From assembly GCF_026151205.1 (NCBI RefSeq), contig NC_087083.1:10787460-10843943 (forward strand): a DNA stretch of 56,484 bases, in the 5' to 3' direction. The stretch comes from Bolinopsis microptera. Taxonomy: Eukaryota; Ctenophora; Tentaculata; Lobata; Bolinopsidae. Below, piece by piece: positions 36,901 to 49,900 of this stretch. The notes below the pieces were generated by a model. It did not search any database. It was not told the origin of the DNA and saw nothing but the letters and a program-made list of their open reading frames with translations. Each line of letters begins with the position of its first letter. The stretch's first letter is position 1. The position numbers and the translations under genes are program-made.

Positions 36901-37887
36901 ACGGACTTTAACATCAACCTGGAGATTAGAGTTGTTACTGCGGACTTTAACATCAACCTGGAGATTAGAGTTGTTACTGCGGACTTTAACATCAACCTGT
37001 AGATTAGAGTTGTTACTGCGGACTTTAACATCAACCTGGAGATTAGAGTTGTTACTGCGGACTTTAACATCAACCTGGAGATTAGAGTTGTTACTGTGGA
37101 CTTTAACATCAACCTGTAGATTAGAGTTGTTACTACGGACTTTAACATCAACCTGTAGATTAGAGTTGTTACTACGGACTTTAACAATTAACATCAACCT
37201 GTAGATTAGAGTTGTTACTACGGACTTTAACATCAACCTGTAGATTAGAGTTGTTACTGCGGACTTTAACATCAACCTAGAGATTAGAGTTGTTACTGCG
37301 GACTTTAACATCAACCTGGAGATTAGAGTTGTTACTGCGGACTTTAACATCAACCTAGAGATTAGAGTTGTGACTGCGGACTTTAACATCAACCTGAAGA
37401 TAAGCATCCATGTTAGGGAAATAATCTTAATTGCTCGGCTACTTTACACCAACCTGAAGGCGGTGTATTAGGAAAAGGTTATATTTAGATTAGAGTTGTT
37501 ACTGCGGACTTTAACATCAACCTGGAGATTAGAGTTGTTACTGCGGACTTTAACATCAACCTGTAGATTAGAGTTGTTACTGCGGACTTTAACATCAACC
37601 TAGAGATTAGAGTTGTGACTGCGGACTTTAACAGTTTAACATCAACCTGAAGATAAGCATCCATGTTAGGGAAATAATCTTAATTGCTCGGCTACTTTAC
37701 ACCAACCTGAAGGCGGTGTATTAGGAAAAGGTTATATTTAAAATGGGTTCCTCCAGGTTACTCGTTTAGTTATAATTACGTACCTTGATGTAGGGACTAA
37801 GATAACTAGAGTTCTCGTTAAGGATAACAGTAGCTGTAACCATGCTGAAACTCGCGCTGACACCCCTGTAAGACACCATATTAGGGT

Positions 37888-37923
<36 letters not shown>

Positions 37924-40900
37924 TCAAATATAGAGATATTATTAGGGTTGGTTGGTTTGAATCAGCTTATTTTCAGGGTTGATATTTGACAGCTTTGAGC
38001 TCCACTTTAATATGATCACTTTTATAATGTACCTTAGATTAAAATCTACATTGTTCACACTGTGGGAGCAACCTTACTCTGACTAATTTCAATAGCATCA
38101 AAAGTTGCACTATTTTATTAATTGAAGAATTATTACATTATTCTCCTTCGTATTATAGACCCTACTGTTTAAGAGGAGTTAATAACATATGAATTATAAG
38201 TAATATATAACATAGTACTTATAAAACGGAATTACGTAAATGATAAATTAGTATTTTAAAAATAAAAATAAAAATTGTAAAGAATAAAAGTCGAACCTGT
38301 AATGAAGAAGGCGAGTATAGTACAGTAATCTCCCATGTTCTTCCTCCCTGTAACGAAGAAGATCCAAACCAGAGCGTGTAGGATTGCAGATATCCCGCTG
38401 AAGAAATAATACGGTTAATTTTATTGGATAATTGGTTAATTAACTGATAGATAAGTAATTGTTAAGGTGGTTAGTTGTACGAACTATGATGGATAGTCTA
38501 ACCAGTTTGATTCGCGTAGTTCTAGGGTTAACCCCTTTCCATTGATTTGTACGTTGGGTAAGGGGTATGGTCCGTGTTTGGGTAATATTGATAGTGTTAA
38601 AGTTAGATTTGGGTCTAAACTCTAAACCATAGGATGTAAGAACCGACAGAATCGAAAATTGCCAGAAATAAGTTGGCAATTTAAACCTCAGTGTGATTGT
38701 AATGTCACCAAGCATGAAAATACTACACTTAGCAGGCGTTTATCTGTAACCAGTGCGTTCACATACCATGCAGGCGTTTCAATTTCTGCGTCTTCCCGGC
38801 TAAACCCACTTATAATTATAATCATAGTTATATCAAGTCCGAACCCAGAGCTGGTTATCTAGAAAGCATGAGCTGTTAGAAAATGCCCAACACATTTAGT
38901 GGTTACAAGGTATTTTAACACTTGGAGAGCTGGGACTCTGGAGTCATGAGACGTCAGAACATAGAAATTCCTTCAACCAATATTTTCCTGATTCACTTCA
39001 TCCAGTGTTAAAAAACATTTCTTAAGCTATCCTGGTTCAGTGTATCACCCCTCCCCCTATCTTCTCACCTAGAGATATCAGAAGTAGCTAGAAGAAGGTA
39101 GAGGTAGTGCATGAGATTATCCCTCTTCTGGAAGTAGAATTTCCATATCAGCACGTTACACGCCACACAACATAAACCTGTCACGTGGAAGCTGTTACCA
39201 TGGTGATTATTTGAATTTGAGATTATTCGCGTTCAGTTACCATAGCAATGCGCGCGCCTACAAGTTCAGACCCTTTAATAGTTTAAATAGCAGTAAATAA
39301 CAAAATATACCAAGTATAACGGGTAGTACCTGTAAGAATGAAGATTGGTATAAGGATGCCCATAGCTCTGGTCTGCATGATCTTCTTGAAGATGAGCTCC
39401 TCGTCCGAGAGCACTGCAGTAGAAACTATCAGGCCACTGTTTGTCCGGTTCATCCTCTTTTAATGTGTTATTTCATTAACGCTAAAATTCAAAGAACTTT
39501 TAATTGGTATCAAGAATAGTGGTGGTTCTTTCAGAATCCAGGTTAATACAACTAAAAAAGCAAACAATCTCTATTTCTCGGTTATCTATTCCGAATGGGA
39601 CAGTTAAACAATAAACAATGGGTTGGATAATACATATAGATAAAAACGGTTTAAGCACATTATAAATGCCACCCAAGTGGCTCATAATATTATTATAAAT
39701 AAGAATAAATGTGATTACAGTTTTGATTGGCGGAGAGCAAACAACAGCTGCTTAGCAGGTGTCCAGCAAAGCATAAAATGCTCTCTTTATGGTGTCTTTA
39801 TGTAATATGCAGGAACTGGAGAACCCGTTATGTCATTATAAATATAATTTGTCTCAAGGCAACGCGATTGCAAATTGTGAGGAATTAATGATGGGTTCTG
39901 TCTGGCTTGTGAAGTCGTGTTTAAATCCGAAGGTGTGCAGTATTATTGATGGTTCGTTACAGCAACTATTCTGGGGAGATATGTCTGGGGAAATATGTCA
40001 TTAACCGTTTACTGTTTACTGCAGCGGTGGTAAATGAGTGAAACGTTTGATAAATTCTAACCAACAGGGACCACTGTATGACACTTTGCAACTGTTTAGT
40101 GAAAATTTACCTCAACTATTGCTCTCTCATAAAGAATTCTGATTAATAAATCATCTTTTAATAAATGACGCACCACGTACTTTTAATTATAATCTTTTGG
40201 GGCTTCAAACATTTCGATAATACTGGCGTGACGTCACGTGGTGTCACGGCTACCGGACAACTTCACCCAATTTGGACTTTTCCTTTAATGGGAAAATAAT
40301 TAACAACCCAATCAGTTAATAGTTAACTTTGAAACGAAAATTTCACCCAATCATCACTAGAAATAACTTAGAAAAGCGTGCCAAAAAGGATGCGATCCAA
40401 TACTCCTCAAACATCAAGCATCAAGAGGAACGAGTTCCGTGCTGAGCCAGGCTCGAGACTCTGGTACTCGTCGGAAGTGCTGATTTCAAATTTGTTATAT
40501 CCTGCACCCAAGTCTAATCTTTTCCTAGCAAATAACTAAATATCAAAACATCATTGTAGTTTCTGAAAAAATGATAAACCCCCTTTAATGAAGACCCAGG
40601 AGTAAACGATAATAGCCCAGACATTGAAACTACCTAACTATCATCAGCTGAGCGATACTGTGGGACCGGATGTAAGGTACTGCAAGGTCCTGTTGTAGCT
40701 AACTAACTAAACTTTCACGTCATTACTTGAATGGATCTCTAAGTTGAATTCCAAAATAAAAGTACTACCAATTCAGCTAATTGCTTCTACCGCGGGCTCC
40801 ACCGCGTTCTCTGGGCTATTGTCTAGGAATCTGTGGTATTCAATAATATGTTTGTGTTTACCTTTAAGAGTTTAAGTACGCTTGAAACATCTGATTGGAT

Positions 40901-43900
40901 ATTAAAGCTACCTTCTTAAGAATCTCTGTACTATTGGTATGGTAATGTTTACCTTTTAGTAAACATGAAGTACGTTCATTTGATTCGATATCAGAGCTAT
41001 TTCCTTAGAGTCAGTGGGTAGCCTCAATACTAAAACTAAAATTTATATTTTTAGTGCAAGGAAGTATTTAAGGTTAGTAGTCTGTAGAAGGGACCTCGTT
41101 CAAAGTAATAACAAGAAATTCTTTAACTGTACTAGATCAATCAAACAGTTTAAACGTTCAGTCCTAAAATTAATATAAACCACTAAACTGATCGTGATAT
41201 TATATAGTTATATTGAATTCCGAAGAAAGCTAGCCTTTCTTTATGTCTAGCCTAAATCATATACTAGTTAAATATTACAATTTATATTAAGCATATTTGT
41301 TAAACTACGAGAATTAGATTCTAGCCTAGCCATCTTGTTAAGCTATATGAATTATAAGTTATACTTAAAATACTTAAAAAACTATTTAAAACTTTACGAG
41401 TTGAAAATTCTCACTTACAGCTTAATACTGTTTCTCATGAAACCACAATTTCAGGACGAGATATTAAAAACAGTTTGTGAGTGGGTGTTACAGATGACAC
41501 TGCTGCCCCACAACCTGCAACTGCTCTCTGACACCAAGTTCCTAACATCTCTGCTCACCCTCTTTTCCCACGTATTTACAGGTCAGTCTCAAATAAACTC
41601 AAACTGATATTTACTTCTGATATCCTACTGATATTTACAACTGATATCGTTACTTTACTACTGATATCCTACTGATATTTACAACTGATATCGTATATGA
41701 TGTGATAACAATTTGATGCTCATGCTCTATTGATTAATTGATGGTGGGTGGGGAAGTGATTGATATTGTTTGACAGTGACTCAGTGACTGTCAGCTTTCT
41801 AAAGCAACCAATCGAAAACCAGAAACAATGTCAGATAACGAAGTTATCTTCATATGTACGATCTTCATTGAAGTAGTCAGTAAAACAAGGACATGATACT
41901 ATGCGTGGGGACTACCGCGGACCCCATCATAACCCATTTCAAATTTGCCGCCTGGTTACATAGTACTGAAATACAATATAATTCAATATACATACAAATT
42001 CAAAGCAATATAATCATAGTACACACCAGCCCAGACGCTCAACATGATATAGTTAAGTCGTGAAATAATTGAAGCTTTACTCTCGATTCGCAAGTCGATG
42101 GAAACTCTACCCCATTTTGAATGCTTGAATTGATGAATGAGTATATCGTACTGATAGTACAAGATCCGTGGTATGAGAAAAATTGAGTTTATTACTCGGA
42201 CGTGACGATTGGAGAAGCGCAGTTTGAGGACCATCATATTACTACGGGGTAATATAGTCCCCAGCCATCTCTAGGTCAAATTCTCTAGGTCACATACTGT
42301 CTCTCTTACATCGTTTCGGTCCTGAAGTTTTCATTGTCACGTGTCTTTCTTCGGATCGACAGAGAGAGGTGAATTTGGTGAGAAATTGCATTTTTCAATA
42401 TGCTGAATCTTGAGATGAATTGCACTTTCTAATATAATGAATGATGGGATGAATTGGGGTAATAAATTGCACTTTCCAATATGTTAAATTCAGTGGTAGA
42501 CACTGGGGCTGTGTTCAGATGATTACGTCTGGGACGTAATTTTATTAGGTCGGTCACAGGTTGAAGAACTGTAAAATACGTTGCTGCAGTAATATATTTC
42601 GAACACCAGACGAGGGTGCTTGTTACTATAGGTTACTATAGGTTACTATAGGTTACTATAGGTTACTATAGGTTACTATAGGTTACTATAGGTTACTATA
42701 GGTTACTATAGGTTACTATAGGTTACTATAGGTTACTATAGGTTACTATAGGTTACTAAGGATTTATGGGAATAAAGAGCGACCTAGTAGAAAACAATCA
42801 TACTCAGATAGTAACTGATAAATGCCTTTAAAGCAAACCTATCCCATTTATATGTACGTCTTATAAAGTAATATGTGAGCCAAAAAATAGTCTATAAATT
42901 AGCTTATTTTAAAGAAGCATTACACTGGAACTATGCCTATATAATAGTGACTGAACATCACGAAGAACTGTTTCTTTTTTATTCAGAAATAACAATAAAT
43001 GCTGCAGAGCTTACAGTAACCAAAATTAATCTCCTCAAGTGCAACTCCATTGTTGTAACTATTATTATATTATGTTGCCTTTGAGCACAAAGGGAAACAC
43101 CCAATACGAGGCTTGAAATCTTCGTAAATCTTGTAAATCAATCTTGAAAAACCGTATAATATATATTATATAAAGATAAAACAAACTAATATAATATATT
43201 AGTTATATATTATATATAATATATTCACGTAGCAAGACCACAGCAGAGCCAACATATTGTATATTAAATATTATATTAATGTCCAAGTGCGTTATCAGGC
43301 AATTTACACTTTTAATTTGACGAGCATTACGAGCACCACATACGGCGCTCCTGACAAATTAATTAAATTTTAATATCTGTCTAGCCAGAGGATCTGGAGT
43401 ATGAAGAAATTTATGCAATTTTGTTATCAATCTAAGAACTATTATATTATATACATAATAATCAGGAGAGAACTGAAATTCCAAGTTCACCACACATTCC
43501 TCAATTACGATTTCCCGATCATTCGAGTCAACTGTGAGGTTTACCAATTTGGTCAATGGAAAATTGCCAAATAAAATAGTTTACGATGAAATGAGAAACA
43601 TTTCTCTGTCACTGCAGCTTATTGGGAGTAATAAGCTCAGTTATCAAGCCGAGAAGAACCAAAAACAACAAAACGATTCTAGATATTTTGAACTGTAAAC
43701 TGTTCTTGAAGTATTGCTAGGTCTGACTATAGCTATACAGCTTAAAGTTAAAGCCCTTTTAGCTAAACTGCCCTTCCAGTTGACCGGTCCTTCAATACTG
43801 CAACTACCATGTTCCCATGTTCCCAATCTTTAAAGCTTTCAACTTTTAAAGATATAATAGGAAATTGAGACTAGTAGTCACGAATGGAGCACAAACAGGT

Positions 43901-46900
43901 TTGGGCATGTTTAGGCGATTTTAAATGTCTATACAAAAATGGGCGTTACCATTACCAACGTGCAGACACCGGCGAGGGCTTACTATTACTCCCTTAAAAG
44001 TATCCTTGTTTGTTGGTAAATCAGGTTTTACAATTCTAGCTGCTAATAATAAGATAATAGGAATTCAAAGGTTATCTTAAATAATACATATTACGCAGTC
44101 ACCTGTCACACTTATCATGAAGTTACGTGCGCTTTTTTATAAAGCTATGAAAATGATAGATATCATACTGGTAACTGTTCTGTCTCTGATTTAGGGCCAC
44201 TCCCTGTTGACCGTGGCAGTGTCCACTTTAAGTCACGTGGGTAACCACTAACCAGTGTCAGTCTCAGTGTCACGTGATCACTGATCAGTGACAGTCTCAG
44301 TGGGGCGAGTATGATGCTGGGGCGAGTATGATGCTGATATAATCATTTTATTGCAATATACATCATTATAATCAAACATGTATCAACCTTATTATAAGTT
44401 ATAATTTCTGAACAGAATGAAGCGTTCTTATGGGGTATCATTTCGTAGGGGTTTTGCCACAGTACCATTGATCACAGACCAATCATACTGCTCCCTGATG
44501 GTTTATGATTCGTCTTCATGCTCTCATGCGTCAATTAATATAAAGTTATTGTGATAGAAATCAGTGGCGTAACGTTGCCTGTTGGCGCCCCCCTGCCGAA
44601 AAATGCGCCCCCCCTGTTGGCGCCCCCTCCCCTTTTAGTGCCCCTCCCTAAAATTGAACAAATTAGGTGATTTTAAAGAATACGCCAGTAAAATCTCTAA
44701 AAAAGTGTGTATCTAGAGCAAAACGCGCAGTTTTGCTAGTACTTTAGTTAAGTTTTCGAAATTGTCCCACATTCAAACGACGATTTGGCGCCCCCCTAAG
44801 ACGGCGCCCCCCTGCACAGCGGGGTCAGCAGGGCCTTTCGTTACGCCACTGATAGAAATGGTCATGTTTTGAAATAATTATCGTTTCATGTTGCAATTGA
44901 GACAGTGGAAGGGATATAATGAGCACGTGTACATTTTCACGTTGAAGTACCAATAGTAGCGTACGTTCTGCTTGACCTGTTACATATTAGATTAAAAACA
45001 ACTATGATCTTCAGATCCGCGCAAAGTGCCCACGTGCACGTTTACAGTCTCACTACCTGTATGTTAAAAACTTCTACTCCCTTCAGATCCTGCGCACAGC
45101 GCCCACGTGCGTGTTGTAAGCGTGTTTGAAGTTCTGGCTCGTCACAGACTCTACCCTGATCAACTGAGGTGAGTGTATAAAGTTACTGTAAGTTACTTTA
45201 AGTTACTGTAAGTTACTGTAAGTTACTGTAAGTTACTGTAAGTTATTGTAAGTTACTTTAAGTTACTGTAAGTTACTGTAAGTTACTGTAAGTTACTGTA
45301 AGTTACTGTAAGTTACTTTAAGTTACTGTAAGTTACTGTAAGTTACTGTAAGTTACTGTAAGTTACTGTAAGTTACTTTAAGTTACTGTAAGTTACTTTA
45401 AGTTACTGTTAGTATCATGAACTGAAGAGTCAAAATGGGAGGGAGATTATTTTAGCAACAAATTGTGGGTTTTTGCCTTTTTGATGAGAAAAACGATTCA
45501 ATATCGAAATGGACCCCTGCAAAGCCAATGTCAACATTAAGACAAATTTTTATTGGAATTGTCGTAGAGTTTGATCAATAGCTACGATAGTGGCGTGCGT
45601 TGGAAATAGAATAAACGTATCATAAAAATATGGGGAAATAAAATGAAATATGATTTGAAAATACAATGAACCGTAAGAGAAGAAAAATATATAAGAAAAT
45701 AAAGCCACGTTGTCGGACTTTCTGCAAGGTGTCTGCCTGTGATTTGATTGGATATACTCTCGAATTATAATATCATATAGCGCACTCAATTCGCTTTGTT
45801 ATTTACTTATTTAGGATAGTGCTCTCTCTCTTTTTAGGCTCATAGCATACGGTTCAAATACAGTTCAAATATAATAAATATATGAATATCCATAGTAATC
45901 TTTTCACAAAAATAATCTCAATATTTATAATAACGGTATGTATAGTTTATTAACTGTACAATGTACAATACTGAAGACACTGTTACTAGTCAGTGACACA
46001 ATTGAGTATCAATTCTTGATTCATTTGAATAAAGATTTTATTTCTTCAAAACATGATTTTATTGATGATATTATTATGTATGGTTTAAGGCAATCAACGA
46101 TTAATGATATGATAGATAATTGATATGATGGCCAGGCCCCGGTGCATGCTGCAGCTATCGTAAATACTGCGGTTAACTGTTGTCAATATAGCAACTATTT
46201 TGATTGAATTGTGGTATCAACCTTTGCTTTGGTTAGATTACAACTTAAAACAAGCTGAGCACCATACAAGAGGTAATTTTTAGGGGCTCTTCGCGCTCAA
46301 AATGTATCCAGTACCGGGGGAGGGGGGGTCTGTACAAACATATTATGAAATAGCGCATTACCTCATTACTATTTCAAAGAAGTTGACAGACGTCAAAGGT
46401 CTCAGACGCTCGCCAATACTAGCGTTAAATGTTTAAATACAGCTAAACAGTTTGATCTCTAAATCCTTAATCCTGTTATACTGACAAATAGCTCAGTAGT
46501 AGTTGTAAATGTAACTAGTAAAATTAGTAAAAGGATAAAAAGCTTTTAACTCAGTGTACTAAACGGTTAGATCGATGTAGTACGGATTAAAGAGGACAAA
46601 GCTCCCAGCTTATTTCATAAGCTGCAATTTATTTTAATCCATCAGAAAGGAGTATTTGAAACAAAGATGGATCTTAATAAGATTATTTAATAAGTAACAT
46701 GGTTTAAATGCCAGCTTACAAAAAACACCTTTCTTACTACACATTGAAAGCTTTAAGATGCTAAAACATGGCTTTAATCTTTAATCTTTAAGCAAAGGAT
46801 ATTCAGTTGATCTTGTAACGTGGTGAATTACATTAACCAGCCTTTTGCCGTTAAAGCAGTAAATTCATTTAAACATTTAAATACATGTCTATCAAATATG

Positions 46901-49900
46901 TATCCTTTATTACTGCTAACACGCATTATATGGAAATATCTGGAGTCACTTCAACTTCTTAAGACTAAATGTTTCTGGCTAGGTTCATTCACCGCCACAT
47001 AATTGATCCGCCATTAATTATGTTGCTGACTTAAAGCCCTTATATGGGTATCTTATAATATTAACCAACCACTGATCACCTAAAAAGCTCTTTGCTTCAG
47101 ACGACGGTTTCTCTGAGTAATGCCTATAAATAATTTTACTGAGTAATGTCTATATAAATAATGGTTATTGTGGCTGAAACGTATTTACCTTAGTAAGGAT
47201 AGTACCATAAAAAGTAAAAACTTGTCAAAACAACGTCAGCTTGATATTGTAGAGTGGCACAAAATGAACGCAACGTGACCTGAAACAGTTATCAGAGCAG
47301 ACAAATAGTATTTAACCTTAGCGTAGCACAGTTAAAACTTTAAAATATGCAATAAAATTCATGAAATTTTAAACTTATATTATATATACCTGTATAAACC
47401 TGTATAAAATTATATAAACCTGTATAAACGGTGCGCACTGCACCATGTCACGAGCTCACGACGAACTGTTTATCAATTTACCAATGAGCTTAAATCCTCA
47501 CTAAAAAAAACCCAAATTCGGGTTTTTGTGGTGCTGGATCAGCAAAAAGATTCCACGATGTAATTTGGTGACTTTTTTGAGAAATGATACATAATATTAT
47601 GAAGGAGCAGTTGCTAAAAACTGTACAAATTGAGTTTTTTCTGGCCCACTCTGTTGACTAAAATGCCTGCTGAAAATGATATAACTATGCCCTATATCTT
47701 GGTATCAACAGTTTGGATTAGCAACAAATAATTGTGTTGCTCGCCGCGTGTGTCCCATATTGTAGGACCTTGCTCGGGAGTCCGGCAATCCTGCATATTC
47801 GCTTACCAACAAAACAAAAACTATACCACATATATTATTGGGCAACATCCTATCAACAGGCTTCATATTCGCTCGCCAACAAAACAAAAACTAAACCGTG
47901 AAATATATTATTGGGCAACATCCTATCAACAGGCTTCATATTCGCTCGCCAACAAAACAAAACAAAACCAAATATATTATTGGGCAACATCATATCAACA
48001 GGCTTCATATTCGCTCGCCAACAAAACAAAAACAAAACCAAATATATTATTGGGCAACATCATATCAACAGGCTTCATATTCGCTCGCCAACAAAACAAA
48101 AACTAAACCGTGAAATATATTATTGGGCAACATCCTATCAACAGGTTTCATATTCGCTCGCCAACAAAACAAAAACTAAACCGTGAAATATATTATTGGG
48201 CAACATCCTATCAACAGGCTTCATATTCGCTCGCCAACAAAACAAAAAAAAAACCAAATATATTATTGGGCAATATCATATCAACAGTTCTAAAGTTCTA
48301 ATGAATTTTTGTTTATAAGTTTATATATAACTATATAAATACCTGTTGTTCTCAACAGTACCCAATACAAAGGATACGGGTGGAACCTGGGCGTTTATTG
48401 GTGGGAATCTTCTTCATATTATTATTCTGATTTATAACACCTGATCTATAACACCAGCTGATCTAAAACACCTGCAACCGAAACTGCAAAATATTGGTTT
48501 GCAGTAGAAGTCAGTAGACGAACATGAAATAGCACATTATTGTTTCACATAACCTGCACAATGTTTTGAGAAAACTTGCGTCTTCTTCGCATTACAACTC
48601 ATCTCAAGATTGATTTCACTGCATATTTATTATTCAAATACCTGAGTTACCAGATAATAATTGCTGCTAGACACTCGACACAACTCCCAAACTGAGCTTA
48701 AACTTGTGAAATGCATTTTAAAAGTTTATGCAAAGATTTTACTGTTGAAAATTAACCAACCCACCTGATCAAGATGAAGATTTCTCGATTCATTAATTAC
48801 TGACTGATAGAAACACGCCACCGTCACACAAACAACAGCCAATCAGAGCCCGAGGAACACGAAACCAACCAATCAGAACACAGAATACACACCACGTGAC
48901 ACAAACCAACCAATCAGAAGACACCTCCTTTGTAGCTCTATCCCATCACTTCCTACTCACCACCCTGCAATCTACTACTTGATTGAGATGAGCTTATCAG
49001 CGATTTTCCCGATTCTCTCCGATCATTTCAATGCTCCTTCTAGGACCTGGCTCATCAGGTTTGCTACGAGGTGGGGGTTTGTTCCTGAGCTCATCCTATC
49101 TACTGATTGTCTCCCATCTCTCGTCGGTGATAAAACCAGATTTACGGCAGAAAAGAACACATAACTGTCCTGTTACTGATGAATTTCATGATTAATTACG
49201 AGCATGGTACTGCACTGCAGAAAACGTACGTGTTTATTACTAGACGAGTTGCTGGGTTCATCATCACTACGAGGGTGATCTCCAGATTGTTGCCTGATAT
49301 CCAGATTGTGGCGTGATCTCCGGTTTAGCTCTGTGAATTTTCACTGATCTTATCTACTGATTACTTTGTAAGAGTCAAGTAAGAGTTGACTACAGCGGTG
49401 ATTGTGATTAATCATGAGGGGTAGCAGCTACTCAAGTCTTCTAGAGAAATAATTAATAGAGTTACAATCTTGTGGCCAAGTGCATTTGGAGCTCAATTCT
49501 GAGGTTTGTATTATACGATCATAGGCAACACAAAGCAGGGCTAAAGTAGTGGATGTCCTTGCTGTACGGCAAGTTAAACAAGGAACTGAAACTACTAGGT
49601 TCCGTACAGACTCAACTCTGCACCCATGTCAATATGTTCATTATATGCAAGCCTCTTGATTTATATATTAAATTTGTGAACCTTTCAATTCAATTTCTAT
49701 ATCCGATATCTAGTAAATTCGATAAAATCTGGCAATATTTTGATCAAAGAGTCTGTAATTTTCTGTCTAGAATAAAATTGGTTAGGAACCATGCTGAGCC
49801 CTGCTGAGTGCAAAGGTCAAGTTTAGGGAGGCAACGACTTATTTTAATCATAACCACACTTTCTAATTTACATAGAAGTATGGTTTTGATTAAACAGTCT

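Noticed and set aside
36708-37407. Independent plus- and minus-strand proteins of 126-187 residues
   Set aside because: They read through the 39-bp array. Only the minus-strand part from 36918 down is a real exon.
47732-48301. Plus-strand frames of 62-124 codons with repeated SPTKQ/ATSYQQASYSLANKTK
   Set aside because: Translations of the ~70-bp minisatellite in a large intron, shifting frame with unit length.
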